From assembly GCF_003369835.1 (NCBI RefSeq), contig NZ_QPMJ01000002.1, positions 620,001 to 684,000 on the forward strand: a DNA stretch of 64,000 nt. Reading direction: 5' to 3'. Of the stretch, positions 20,165 through 28,571 are shown one piece after another; positions within the stretch are counted from its first letter, which is position 1, and each line of letters begins with the position of its first letter. Source of the DNA: Halorussus rarus. Its GTDB lineage: Archaea; Halobacteriota; Halobacteria; Halobacteriales; Haladaptataceae. A program made the translations under genes and the position numbers. A model generated the notes under the pieces. That model had not been told where the DNA came from. It did not search any database and saw nothing but the letters and a program-made list of their open reading frames with translations.

Positions 20165-20313
20165 GAGCTCGTTCCGCTCGATTCCGCCTCGGACGGCCCG
20201 CGCGCCCCCTTTTCCGAAGCCTCGCTCGCGAGGAATATCTACCTCTCGGAGAGTTTGGTTCCGCTCGCCAGAAGGTTTAAGATACTCCGAGACATTTGGT
20301 ACCGTGTAGCACA

Positions 20314-20556
20314 ATGTCCCTGGACACGACTTCCGGAACCGACAGCGACGGGTGCACCCTTCACCTCCGTCCCACGACGGGCGTGTCGCCCGGCACGCCG
20401 GTGCGACACTTCGACGAGCTGTCGGACCGGGCCCAGCAGCTGCTCGCCGAGACCGACGACCGAACCCACGTCGCGGTGACGCCCGACCTCGCCGCCGAGT
20501 TCGCCGACGAACCGGTGGTGGTGTTCTCCGAGTATCTGCGGGTCGAACTCGCCTGA
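20314..20556 (+). CDS. Small haloarchaeal protein, unknown function
   Basis: 80 aa. A polar Thr-rich start is followed by HFDELSDRAQQLLAETDDRTHVAVTPDLAAEFADEPVVVFSEYLRVEL. Acidic, without membrane segments. A TATA-like GTTTAAGA lies at about 20275, which favours the ATG at 20314 over that at 20296. Function unknown. Confidence 0.6.
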   Translation: MSLDTTSGTDSDGCTLHLRPTTGVSPGTPVRHFDELSDRAQQLLAETDDRTHVAVTPDLAAEFADEPVVVFSEYLRVELA

Positions 20557-20717
20557 CGCGGGTCGCCCGGTCGCGGGGGAGCCCCACTGTTCGCCGCCGA
20601 TTCCCGCGCCGCCTTCGTCCTCCGACGCGACCGCTCGTCGCCAGCGTCGGCGCCGGTCCGGAGACGGGAGAGCTCCGGACCGAAGGCGTTTTGCCCGCCA
20701 CGGGCCGAGGAACAGGC

Positions 20718-21131
20718 ATGAACGGAAGCGGCGACATGACCCTCGCCTTCGAGCTCTCGGCGCTGGAGGAGCTGGCCGACCCCGGCGCGGTGTTCGAAGA
20801 CGCCCGCCGGTGGAGCAAGTACGTCGGCGTGGTCTCGGACAAGCCCACCTACGTCGTGACCAACTTCACCCGGAAGAACCGCATCCGCCAGGACTTCTTC
20901 TCCGGCCCGCGCGGGAAGGCCGAGAGCTTAGAGAGCGTCCGCGAGCAGTTCGACACCGACCGCCACGTCTTCGTCAGCACGAACGACGAGGACCGCGACC
21001 TGGCCGACGAGCGCGGCTGGGAGTTCCTCGACGTCACCGACGCCGCCGAGGCCGCCGAGTGGCAGCTCGCCGACGACGTCGACGAGGAGGCGGTCGAGAG
21101 CGAGGCCGACCAGCGCGACGACTGGCCCTGA
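20718..21131 (+). CDS. DUF7124-like haloarchaeal protein
   Basis: 137 aa. DMTLAFELSALEELADPGAVFEDARRWSKYVGVVSDKP and VFVSTNDEDRDLADERGWEFLDVTDAAEAAEW suggest a small alpha/beta domain; resembles the haloarchaeal DUF7124 family. Acidic C-terminus. An in-frame ATG at 20736 is an alternative start. Function unknown. Confidence 0.75.
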   Translation: MNGSGDMTLAFELSALEELADPGAVFEDARRWSKYVGVVSDKPTYVVTNFTRKNRIRQDFFSGPRGKAESLESVREQFDTDRHVFVSTNDEDRDLADERGWEFLDVTDAAEAAEWQLADDVDEEAVESEADQRDDWP

Positions 21132-21240
21132 ACTCGGTTCTCCGTGACCCGGAGGACGACCTCCGAAAACGCCTCCCGTCGTCCCGCAGCGCCTTCAGGC
21201 GGTCGCGGGCCTCGCGGGAGATACAGATCTTCTTCGCCAC
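21131..21240 (-). pseudogene. Broken VapB-like antitoxin gene
   Basis: From a GTG at 21240 the minus strand reads VAKKICISREARDRLKALRDDG, the N-terminus of the VapB/DUF217-type antitoxins of archaea. Near 21165-21172 the frame is lost, and the neighbouring frame continues AFSEVVLRVTENR, the expected next segment. The remainder runs into the convergent gene at 20718-21131 without a stop of its own. So it is both frameshifted and truncated; no toxin gene remains next to it. Confidence 0.6.
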
Positions 21241-21355
21241 GGCGTCGGATGGAGCGGAGTCGTCTCGGTCACGTACTTGACCCGTCACAGGAACCCCGAA
21301 GCGACCCCTCCCCCGAGTCGCGGCCTTTAAACGCCCGAGTCACCAATCCCGGGAC

Positions 21356-21889
21356 ATGGCAGAACCGCGCGTTCCGGGCGGCCGCGGGGCCGAACTCGAC
21401 CTCCCCTGCGGCGAGTCGGTCCACGTCCACGACCTCGACATGGGCATGCGCGAGTACGACTGCGCGTGCGGGGAGGCCCACGCGGTCGTGACCGACGTCC
21501 ACCCGCCCTCCCGCTTCTTCCCCGAGTTCCTCGTGGAGGTGCTCCGGGCGACCATCGACACCGACGACGACCTCGGCGAGTTTGGCACGCCCCACGTGAT
21601 GGGCGTCGTGCTCGAGGAGTTCCCGGAGTCGGTCGTCAGCGAGAACGTCGAGGACGACCAGGACGTCGGCTACGCGCTGGTGTGGGTGACCGACTTCGAC
21701 TCGCGTCGCCTCCACGAGATCGTGGTCGAGCTCGTTGTGGAACTGATGGAGCACGCCGTCAGCCACGCCGACGACGACTCCGCGATGGCCCAGTTCGAGG
21801 ACGACATGCTCGACTTCGACGTCTCGGAGTTCGTCGCACAGTACCGCCGCGAGCGGGACTTCTCCGGCCCGCACGACCAGGCGATCTGA
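21356..21889 (+). CDS. DUF5815-like haloarchaeal protein
   Basis: 177 aa. A metal-binding-like CxC (YDCACGEAHAVV) near residue 38 follows a beta strand; then RFFPEFLVEVLRATIDTDDDLGEFGTPHVMGVVLEEFPESVVS and long acidic helices. Matches the haloarchaeal DUF5815 family by pattern. Function unknown. Confidence 0.8.
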   Translation: MAEPRVPGGRGAELDLPCGESVHVHDLDMGMREYDCACGEAHAVVTDVHPPSRFFPEFLVEVLRATIDTDDDLGEFGTPHVMGVVLEEFPESVVSENVEDDQDVGYALVWVTDFDSRRLHEIVVELVVELMEHAVSHADDDSAMAQFEDDMLDFDVSEFVAQYRRERDFSGPHDQAI

Positions 21890-22008
21890 GGCCCGCCGAC
21901 CCAGCGTCCTGTCGATCGACACCTCATATTTATCCATACAAATACATTTGTCTGACGCTCGTCTGACCGGGGATTAAGTGAGAACGTCTCACATACCAAA
22001 GTAGACGC

Positions 22009-22230
22009 ATGGCTCAGTGCGCGAGGGAGTACGACCGGATTCGGACCGTCCTCGCCGACGTCGACGCCGACGAGCCGTTGACCGCGCGAGAGATACTCCA
22101 GTTGCTCGAGGCGCGCGGCGAACCGATCGAGAGCGCCCACCGCGTCGCCACCGTGCTCGGACGCCGCGCCCGCGACGGCGAGGTGACCGTCATCCAGTCG
22201 TCGCCGTACCGGTACCGGCTCGACGCGTAG
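22009..22230 (+). CDS. Small winged-helix-like protein
   Basis: 73 aa. PLTAREILQLLEARGEPIESAHRVATVLGRRARDGEVTVIQSSPYRYRL reads as a winged helix: helix-turn-helix followed by a two-strand wing. Probably a regulator or a nucleic-acid-binding accessory protein. The region just upstream (about 21926-21960) is AT-rich and likely holds its promoter. Confidence 0.65.
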   Translation: MAQCAREYDRIRTVLADVDADEPLTAREILQLLEARGEPIESAHRVATVLGRRARDGEVTVIQSSPYRYRLDA

Positions 22231-22270
22231 GTCGGCGACTCCGCTTCTCCGAAACCGATACCGTCCGACC

Positions 22271-23230
22271 TCAACCGGGGGACGGGTCGTAGTTCTCGCC
22301 CACCGGGAGTTCGACCGTCTTCTCGCCCGTTCGCATCGTCAGCGAGCCGTAGGACTCCGTCTCGCCGTCGAAGCTGAACCCGACCGGGTCCTCGCGGCGG
22401 ACGTCCAGCCGGAGCTCCGACGCGAGGAGGTTGGTGACGTGCTCGGTCTCGTCGCCGAACAGTCGGTGGAGGGCAGTCTCCCCCAGGAGGTTGCTCGGCG
22501 GCGTCTGCTCGACGATGGTGACCTCCAGCAGGCCGTCCTCGCAGTCGGCCTGGGTCCGACCCGACGACGGGAACCGCCGGGCGTTGCCGACCAGCACCAT
22601 CACCGCCTCGCCCGACCACGTCTTCTCGGCCGCCGGGCAGTCGGCCTCGACCGCCAGGGGGAGCGCGTCGAACTCCCGGACGGTGCGGAGGCCCGTGACC
22701 ACGTAGGCCAGCATGCCGAGCCGGTCCTTCAGCTCCGGGGACGTCGAGGCGCTGGCCTCGGCGGTCAGCCCCGCGATACAGGAGTTGAGGAACAGTTCCT
22801 CGCCGGCGGTCGCCACGTCGATGCGGCGGCGCTCGCCGTCCGCGAGGACCTTGAACGCGTGCTCGACGCCCTCGATTCCGAGGTTCGACGCGAAGTTGTT
22901 GCCGGTCCCGGTCGGGACGACCCCGAACGTCACTTCGTCGAGGGCGTCGGCGGCGTCGATACCACGGGCAACCTCGTTGATGGTCCCGTCGCCGCCCGCG
23001 GCGGCCACGACGTCGGCGCCGGCCGCCGCCGCGAGCCGACCGAACGCGACGCCCTCGCCGCTCGCCTGGGTCTCCAGAACCGTGAATCCGACCCTGTCGG
23101 CCAGCTTCCGGACCCGGTCGCGGTGGTCTCCGCTCCCGCTGACCGGATTGAGAACGAGCACTCGGTCGTTCTGGACGCCGCCGTCGGGGAGAACCGCCTC
23201 GCCCGTGGGATCGACCCCGTTGTCGGGCAT
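22271..23230 (-). CDS. Diacylglycerol/lipid kinase family protein (YegS/DagK catalytic fold)
   Basis: 319 aa. RVLVLNPVSGSGDH and ADVVAAAGGDGTINEVARGI are the nucleotide-binding and GGDGT catalytic motifs of the DAGK catalytic domain; VVPTGTGNNFASNLGI follows as expected. The C-terminal half is the beta-sandwich substrate domain. Likely phosphorylates an isoprenoid or glycerolipid at the membrane; substrate unknown. Divergent from the PHP gene with 55 bp between starts. Confidence 0.92.
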   Translation of the reverse strand: MPDNGVDPTGEAVLPDGGVQNDRVLVLNPVSGSGDHRDRVRKLADRVGFTVLETQASGEGVAFGRLAAAAGADVVAAAGGDGTINEVARGIDAADALDEVTFGVVPTGTGNNFASNLGIEGVEHAFKVLADGERRRIDVATAGEELFLNSCIAGLTAEASASTSPELKDRLGMLAYVVTGLRTVREFDALPLAVEADCPAAEKTWSGEAVMVLVGNARRFPSSGRTQADCEDGLLEVTIVEQTPPSNLLGETALHRLFGDETEHVTNLLASELRLDVRREDPVGFSFDGETESYGSLTMRTGEKTVELPVGENYDPSPG

Positions 23231-23285
23231 GTGACAGCGAATTGGGGGCAGAAAACAAAAGGTCTACCGGCTGTTACGGTTCGGC

Positions 23286-24005
23286 GTGTACACGGTCGAC
23301 CTTCACGCGCACACGCGGTTCTTCCACGGACGCGAGCGGGCCGCCGCCTACTACGACCCGCTGGGCGTCCGACTGCTGGCGGGAGCGGCCCGACTGCGGG
23401 GCCTCGACGGGGTGGCGCTGACCAACCACGACTACTACCGCGAGTTCGACCTGGGCGACGCGGGGCCGGACGGCCGGTTCGCCGAGACGGTTCCCGGTAT
23501 CGAGATCTCGACCACCCACGGCCACGTTCTCGTGGTCGGTCCGGACCCGCCCCGCCGCACCGAGCCCGGCGACCTCTCGCCGGCGGAGGCCGTCGACCTC
23601 GCCCACGACCGGGGGTGTGCGGCCATCGTCGCCCACCCGTACCGGAACAGCACGGTCCGGCAGGTCGACGCCGACTTCGACGCCATCGAGATCAACGGCA
23701 AACACCCCCGGACCGAGGAGTGGGTCCGGGAGCTGGCCGACCGCCACGACCTCCCGCTGGTCGGCGGGAGCGACGCCCACTTCCCGGTCGAGGTGGGCCG
23801 GGCCTACACCGAGGTCGACGTCGCCGAGTTCTCGCCCGAGGCGGTCGTCGACGCCATCCGCGACGGCCGGGTCCGGCCGCAGGTCAACCGGGGCGCGCTC
23901 AACCGGACGGTCCGGACGCTCTACCGCCGGGTCCACGAGGAGAAGGACTACCTCCAGCGGCCCGAGTGGCTCGAGTCGCCGGGCGTGGGCGACCCCCCGA
24001 AATAG
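23286..24005 (+). CDS. PHP-domain metal-dependent phosphoesterase
   Basis: 239 aa. HAHT at residues 7-10 (VDLHAHTRFFHGRE), LTNHDYYREF, PGIEIST, and IVAHPY give the PHP metal-binding histidines and acids; GGSDAHFPVEVGRAYTEVD is the C-terminal site and PHP-associated region. GTG start at 23286 is only two residues before the first beta strand and there is no better upstream start. Substrate unknown (trinucleotide, sugar or nucleotide phosphates are known in the family). Confidence 0.88.
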   Translation: MYTVDLHAHTRFFHGRERAAAYYDPLGVRLLAGAARLRGLDGVALTNHDYYREFDLGDAGPDGRFAETVPGIEISTTHGHVLVVGPDPPRRTEPGDLSPAEAVDLAHDRGCAAIVAHPYRNSTVRQVDADFDAIEINGKHPRTEEWVRELADRHDLPLVGGSDAHFPVEVGRAYTEVDVAEFSPEAVVDAIRDGRVRPQVNRGALNRTVRTLYRRVHEEKDYLQRPEWLESPGVGDPPK

Positions 24006-24136
24006 GGCTACGGACGCACGGTCGACCAGGAGAGAAATCACCCCACGCGGCAGAACGAGTCGGCCGCGTTCGCACAGACAGAACATCCCCAGTCCTCCGG
24101 CGAGTCGGTCGCCCCCGGCTCGGCCTCGTTCCCGGC

Positions 24137-24550
24137 TCACCCCAGCTTCTCGTTGAGAATCAGTCTGGTCTTGGTGTTGACGACCTCCTCGAGTTCGCGG
24201 GCGCGGGTGATGAGCTGGTTGACGCTCTGCGTGTCGGCGGCGTCCACGACCAGCACGATGTCCTCCTCGCCCGAGACCTGCCAGACGAAGTCGACCTGCT
24301 CCCAGTCGGCCACCCGCCGGCTCAGCGACGAGGTGTTGACGTCGACCGCCACGTCGAGTTCGATCATCGCCTTCACGTTGCCGGTCTGGGTCGCGACGGT
24401 GAACCGCTCGATGACCCCCTCGTCGGTCATCCGCTCGACCCGGTTCCGGACGGTCCCCTCGCTGGTGCCGACCTCCTCGGCGATCTCCGTGTACGGTTTT
24501 CGGGCGTCTCGCCTGAGGATGCTCAGGATGTCGCGGTCGAGTTCGTCCAT
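24137..24550 (-). CDS. Lrp/AsnC family transcriptional regulator
   Basis: 137 aa full-length Lrp: HTH at about 4-50 (LDRDILSILRRDARKPYTEIAEEVGTSEGTVRNRVERMTDEGVI) and RAM ligand domain at about 62-135. Divergently transcribed from carA, with a perfect 19-bp palindrome in between, so autoregulation and control of carA by amino-acid state are plausible. The effector cannot be told. Confidence 0.93.
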   Translation of the reverse strand: MDELDRDILSILRRDARKPYTEIAEEVGTSEGTVRNRVERMTDEGVIERFTVATQTGNVKAMIELDVAVDVNTSSLSRRVADWEQVDFVWQVSGEEDIVLVVDAADTQSVNQLITRARELEEVVNTKTRLILNEKLG

Positions 24551-24584
24551 GGAGATGCGAGAGTAGACCGGGGGTCCACTTGAT

Positions 24585-24603
24585 GATTACGAAATTCGTA
24601 ATC
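24585..24603. promoter_or_regulatory. Probable Lrp operator palindrome
   Basis: GATTACGAAATTCGTAATC is a perfect inverted repeat (9-bp arms around one A) lying 35 bp upstream of the regulator start and just upstream of the carA TATA box. Half-site-like copies follow (CTACGAAAG at 24606, TTTCGTATGAATCTCGTAAT around 24634-24653). Confidence 0.75.
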
Positions 24604-24618
24604 TCGCTACGAAAGCAA

Positions 24619-24630
24619 GGTTTATACGGC
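24619..24630 (+). promoter_or_regulatory. TATA box of carA
   Basis: GGTTTATAC with TTTATA at 24621-24626. The expected transcription start 25-28 bp downstream falls on or next to the ATG at 24653, which supports a leaderless message and that start codon. Confidence 0.7.
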
Positions 24631-24652
24631 CGGGTTTCGTATGAATCTCGTA

Positions 24653-25723
24653 ATGCCGGACGCATACGTCGCGCTGGAGGGCGGCAGTGTCGTGGAGGCA
24701 CGCTGTTGCGCTCCGGGCACGTCCCACGGGGAACTAGTGTTCACGACCGCGTACACCGGGTACGAAGAGAGCCTGACCGACCCCTCGTACGAGGAGCAGG
24801 TCCTGACGTTCTCGTACCCCCTCATCGGGAACTACGGCGTCCGAACCGATCGATTCGAGGACGACCGCGTCCACCCGCGCGCGGTCGTCGCGCGCGAACT
24901 CACCGACGACGTGGCCGAGTGGCTCGCGGACGAGGGCGTGCCCGCGGTCGACCACCTCGACACCCGCGACCTGGTGGGCCAGATCCGGGAGGGCGGCGCC
25001 ATGAAGTGCGGCATCTCGGCCGGTCCCGACGCGTCGCCAGAGAAGGCGAAGGCGGCGCTCGCGGACTGTCCGGGTATGAGCGACCACACCGACATCGGCG
25101 CCCAGGTCAGCGTGACCGAGGCGACGACCTACGAGGGCGGCGACGGTCCCGACGTCGCGCTGGTCGACTGCGGCGCGAAGGGCAGCATCACCGACTCGCT
25201 GCTCGCGCGCGACGCGACGGTCCACGTCCTGCCCTACGACGTCTCGTCCGAGACGGTCGCCGACCTCGACCCCGACGTGCTGTTCATCTCGAACGGGCCG
25301 GGCGACCCTGCGAACTTCGAAGCCGCCCAGGCGCTCGTCGAGGAGTTCGCCGGCGAGGTCCCGCTGGCGGGCATCTGCCTGGGCCAGCAGATCGTCGCCC
25401 GGGCGCTCGGCGGCACGACCGAGAAGATGGACTTCGGCCACCGCGGCGTCAACCAGCCGGTCCGGGACCTCCGGACCGACCGGGTCGTGATGACCACCCA
25501 GAACCACGGCTACACCGTCGCCGAGCCCGGCCCGGAGCTCGACGTGACGCAGGTCAACGTCAACGACGACACCGCCGAGGGCCTGGAGAGCGAGGACCTG
25601 AGCGTCATCACCCGCCAGTACCACCCCGAGGCCAACCCCGGCCCGCACGACAGCCTCGACTTCTTCGAGGACGTGCTCGCGATGGCCGGCGACGAGTGTC
25701 GAGCGCCGGTCGCCGCAGACTGA
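24653..25723 (+). CDS. carA: Carbamoyl-phosphate synthase small subunit
   Basis: Glutaminase subunit that delivers ammonia to CarB for carbamoyl phosphate (pyrimidine and arginine synthesis). 356 aa. The N-terminal CPSase domain (YVALEGGSVVEARCCAPG, VFTTAYTGYEESLTDPSY) precedes the class I amidotransferase with nucleophile Cys in AGICLGQQIVARALGG and the His-Glu pair in YHPEANPGPHD. ATG at 24641 is also possible, but the promoter spacing favours 24653. carB is not in this window. Confidence 0.95.
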   Translation: MPDAYVALEGGSVVEARCCAPGTSHGELVFTTAYTGYEESLTDPSYEEQVLTFSYPLIGNYGVRTDRFEDDRVHPRAVVARELTDDVAEWLADEGVPAVDHLDTRDLVGQIREGGAMKCGISAGPDASPEKAKAALADCPGMSDHTDIGAQVSVTEATTYEGGDGPDVALVDCGAKGSITDSLLARDATVHVLPYDVSSETVADLDPDVLFISNGPGDPANFEAAQALVEEFAGEVPLAGICLGQQIVARALGGTTEKMDFGHRGVNQPVRDLRTDRVVMTTQNHGYTVAEPGPELDVTQVNVNDDTAEGLESEDLSVITRQYHPEANPGPHDSLDFFEDVLAMAGDECRAPVAAD

Positions 25724-25737
25724 GGCGCTTCGCTGCG

Positions 25738-25760
25738 GACGTTTCTTTTCGTTTCTCGGT
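25738..25760 (+). terminator. T-rich terminator-like stretch after carA
   Basis: GTTTCTTTTCGTTTCTCGG at 25740-25758 is a pyrimidine-rich run with repeated TTT groups just after the carA stop, the usual look of archaeal termination sites. Confidence 0.45.
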
Positions 25761-25790
25761 TCCTGTCGAAGAACAGGAGTGCTCGGGCTG

Positions 25791-26888
25791 CTATTCGGGC
25801 GTGGCCTGGCCCCGACCGGTCCACTCCGACCCGCTCTCGCCGTCGAGCGGGTCCTCCAGTTCGCCCATCACGGCCTCCAGCGCGTCGGTCGCGGTGACGA
25901 GGCCGACCACGTCGCCGTCGGAGAGCACCAGCGCGAGCTCCTGGCCCTCGGCCTGGAACCGGTCGATCGCGTCGCTGATGGTGGTGTCGGCCGAGACCGT
26001 CATCGGCGGCGCCGCGATCTCCTCGAACGTCACCTCGCCGGCCTTCAGCTCCTCGATCTTGTCGACGACCGCCGGAACGTAGACGATCCCCACGACCTCC
26101 TCGACGTCCGCCCCGACGAGCGGATAGCGGGTGTGGGGCGTGTCCGAGACCCGCCGGAGGTTCTCCTCAGCCGAGTCGCCGGTCGAGAGGAACACGACGT
26201 CCTGCTCGTCGACCATCACGTCCCGGACCTCGATGTTGCCGGCCGCCAGCGCGTTCACCACCTCGTCGTGGCGCTCGCCCGAGATCTCGCCGCGTTCCAG
26301 CAGCGAGCTCAGCCGGTTCCGGAGCTGTGCCCGGCTCTCGATGGCGTCCTCCTCGGCTTCGAGCCAGGCGCCGGTCATCTCGACGCCGAACAGTCGCAGC
26401 GTCCACTTCGCGATCCAGTCCCCGAACGTGATGAGCGGCGAGATGAGCCTGTAGAACCAGTAGAGCGGCGCGGCGCCGTACCGGCTCACCATCCGCGAGC
26501 GCTCGACGCCGAGATACGTCGGGGTCTGCTCGCCGTGGGTGAGGTGGACGAGGTTGATGATAGCGTACGCGATGATCGCCCCGGCCCCGATCGTCGCGAG
26601 CGTCGTGCCCGCGAACAGCGGCTCGAACAGCGCCGCGAGCGCCGGTTCGGCGACGATGCCGACCGCGATGCTCGACGCCGTGATGCCGACCTGGCAGGTC
26701 GTCAGGTAGAGTTCGAGGTCCTGGGTCATCTCCCACGCCCGTTCGAGTCGCGAGTCGCCGTCGACGAACTCGTCCTCCGTGAACTGCCGAGCACGCGTCA
26801 GCGCGAACTCGATGGCGACGAAGAAGCCGTTCGTGAGGATGAGCAGGACGCCCGCGACGAGGCGGAGACCGAGCTCTATGGGGGTCAT
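25791..26888 (-). CDS. CNNM/DUF21 membrane protein with CBS domains
   Basis: 365 aa. Residues about 1-185 are the DUF21 transmembrane region (start GLRLVAGVLLILTNGFFVAIEFALTRAR; TCQVGITASSIAVGIVAEPA). A CBS pair follows (about 205-330: VRDVMVDEQDVVFLSTGDSAEENL; AAPPMTVSADTTISDAIDRFQ; ALVLSDGDVVGLVTATDALEAVMGEL). Homologues (CorC/HlyC/CNNM) are linked to magnesium or other cation export and adenine nucleotide sensing. The usual CorC_HlyC end domain is missing. Confidence 0.9.
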   Translation of the reverse strand: MTPIELGLRLVAGVLLILTNGFFVAIEFALTRARQFTEDEFVDGDSRLERAWEMTQDLELYLTTCQVGITASSIAVGIVAEPALAALFEPLFAGTTLATIGAGAIIAYAIINLVHLTHGEQTPTYLGVERSRMVSRYGAAPLYWFYRLISPLITFGDWIAKWTLRLFGVEMTGAWLEAEEDAIESRAQLRNRLSSLLERGEISGERHDEVVNALAAGNIEVRDVMVDEQDVVFLSTGDSAEENLRRVSDTPHTRYPLVGADVEEVVGIVYVPAVVDKIEELKAGEVTFEEIAAPPMTVSADTTISDAIDRFQAEGQELALVLSDGDVVGLVTATDALEAVMGELEDPLDGESGSEWTGRGQATPE

Positions 26889-27025
26889 CGTCAGTCGGTA
26901 TCCCCTTCTCGCCCAACACTTTAGAAAGCGTTGGCTCGGCGAGCCGAATACGGAGAATCCGATCCAGCGGATCGTCGGCGGAGCGACGGCGCGGCTTTTT
27001 CACCGACGACGTGGTGGGTAGTTCC

Positions 27026-28012
27026 ATGCCGACCGACCTGCTGCTGCCGCAGACGACCGACCTCGACACCACCGACCTCGGCGTCCGCGCCGAGGAACTC
27101 GGATACGACGGCCTCTGGCTCGGCGAACTCTGGGGCGAGAGCGCCGTGGTCCGGCTGACCGACATCGCGGCCCGGACCGACGAGGTAGCGCTGGGGACCG
27201 CCATCCTGAACGTCTTCTCGCGGTCGCCCGCTGTGCTCGCGATGACTGCCGCCACCCTCGACCGGATCTCGGACGGCCGGTTCCGGCTCGGCGTGGGCAC
27301 CTCGACGCGGAAGGCGGTCGAGGACCTCCACGGCGCCGACTGGGACGACCCGAACCCGGTCCGGCGCGCCCACGAGACCATCGAACTCGCGAAGGCCTTC
27401 CTCGGCGACGAGGGCCGGGTCGGCTACGACGGCGAGGTGTTCGACGTGCGGGACTTCCCCGCCCTGGATGCGGACGTCCCCGTCTACCACGCCGCGCTCG
27501 GGGAGGCCAACCGGCGCGTGGTCGCCAGGCTGTGCGACGGCTGGATCCCGCACAACGTCCCGTTTCCGGACCTCAACGGCGCCTACGCCTACATCGTCGA
27601 GCGGATGGAGGCGGCCGGCCGCGAGGCGTCGATCGACGTCGCGCCGTACGTCCCCGCGGCCGTCGACGACGACCCCGAGGCGGCGAAGGACGTCATCCGC
27701 GGCCACGTCGCGTACTACGTCGGCAACGGCCGGGGGTACGAGCGCGCGGTCGGCCGGCGGTTCCCGGACGAGGCCGAGGCGGTCGCCGAGGCGTGGCGGG
27801 ACGGCGACCGGGGAACCGCCGCCGAGCGCGTCACCGACGAGATGGTCGCGGCGCTCGGGGTCGCGGGGACGCCCGACGAGGCCCGGGAACAGTTCCGGGC
27901 CGTGGCCGACATCGACTGCGTGACCCGACCGATGGTGACCATCCCGAGCAACGCCGACGACGAGACGGTCGAGCGGACCGTCGAGGAACTGGCTCCCGAG
28001 AACGCGGGGTGA
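27026..28012 (+). CDS. LLM-class (F420-dependent) oxidoreductase
   Basis: 328 aa bacterial-luciferase-fold protein: AEELGYDGLWLGELWGESAVVRLTDIAARTDEVALGTAILNVFSRSPAVLAMTAATLDRISDGRFRLGVGTS is the characteristic N-terminal half, with YHAALGEANRRVVARLCDGWIPHNVPF as the mid barrel. Likely uses coenzyme F420, which haloarchaea make; substrate unknown. ATG at 27026 gives the compact start; an upstream in-frame start at 27011 is possible. Confidence 0.9.
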   Translation: MPTDLLLPQTTDLDTTDLGVRAEELGYDGLWLGELWGESAVVRLTDIAARTDEVALGTAILNVFSRSPAVLAMTAATLDRISDGRFRLGVGTSTRKAVEDLHGADWDDPNPVRRAHETIELAKAFLGDEGRVGYDGEVFDVRDFPALDADVPVYHAALGEANRRVVARLCDGWIPHNVPFPDLNGAYAYIVERMEAAGREASIDVAPYVPAAVDDDPEAAKDVIRGHVAYYVGNGRGYERAVGRRFPDEAEAVAEAWRDGDRGTAAERVTDEMVAALGVAGTPDEAREQFRAVADIDCVTRPMVTIPSNADDETVERTVEELAPENAG

Positions 28013-28103
28013 TCGGTCGGGACAGTTCCCGGTCGAATTCCACCGGTTCTACCGGCACGCCGATCGAAGGAATCGGAACCTGCGGAGTGGTGGTGTGAAC
28101 CGC

Positions 28104-28463
28104 TCAAAGCGTTGCGAAGAACAGAGTCCATCCGAGGATAACCGTGCCGGTGAGCGCGAACAGTACCCGGGTCGGCAGTGGGAGGTCGGCGTGTGTCCCC
28201 CGGGAGACCTCCATGCCATACGTTGTAGCCGATTGGCGGGAGAGTTCACCACTCGGGCGTGCGGCGTCCATCCGTCGTCCCCCGCCCACGAAGGCAACCC
28301 ACGCGAGCGCAGCCGCTCCAGTGGAGACGAACAGCACGGTCCCGAACTCGATGTTAGTCACGCGACTGCCGGTATAGAGGGCGGCGAGGACGACGAGCGG
28401 GATACCTATCCCGAAGACGGCCACTGCCCGCGCGAGCCGACGCGAACGGGATTGTTCACCCAT
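28104..28463 (-). CDS. Small membrane protein, unknown function
   Basis: 119 aa with three predicted membrane segments at about 11-30, 41-60 and 97-117, and a polar basic-start loop between the second and third. No recognised domain. A strong AT-rich element (GATATAATATATG at 28483-28495) lies 20-32 bp upstream of the ATG, indicating a leaderless transcript and supporting this start. Confidence 0.7.
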   Translation of the reverse strand: MGEQSRSRRLARAVAVFGIGIPLVVLAALYTGSRVTNIEFGTVLFVSTGAAALAWVAFVGGGRRMDAARPSGELSRQSATTYGMEVSRGTHADLPLPTRVLFALTGTVILGWTLFFATL

Positions 28464-28482
28464 GCGATGGAAAATTGTAGGG

Positions 28483-28495
28483 GATATAATATATG
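28483..28495 (-). promoter_or_regulatory. TATA box of the small membrane protein gene
   Basis: The run ATATTATATC on the minus strand is the only AT-rich block nearby and is at leaderless spacing from the ATG at 28463. Confidence 0.55.
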
Positions 28496-28571
28496 TTTGT
28501 CCGTGAAGGGACTCGCCTGCACTTACCGACGAGAACAGCGGCAGCGAAGATCAGAACGGCCGAGCCGACGA

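Noticed and set aside
22439-24583. 714-codon plus-strand open frame
   Set aside because: Runs antisense to the lipid kinase and Lrp genes and out of frame with the PHP gene; no domain motifs and strongly basic composition, unlike haloarchaeal proteins.
28500-28571. A membrane-helix-like reading on the minus strand (AVIVGSAVLIFAAAVLVG) between two genes, ending over the ATG of the 119-aa gene
   Set aside because: No usable start codon upstream, and the AT-rich promoter of the 119-aa gene lies inside it.
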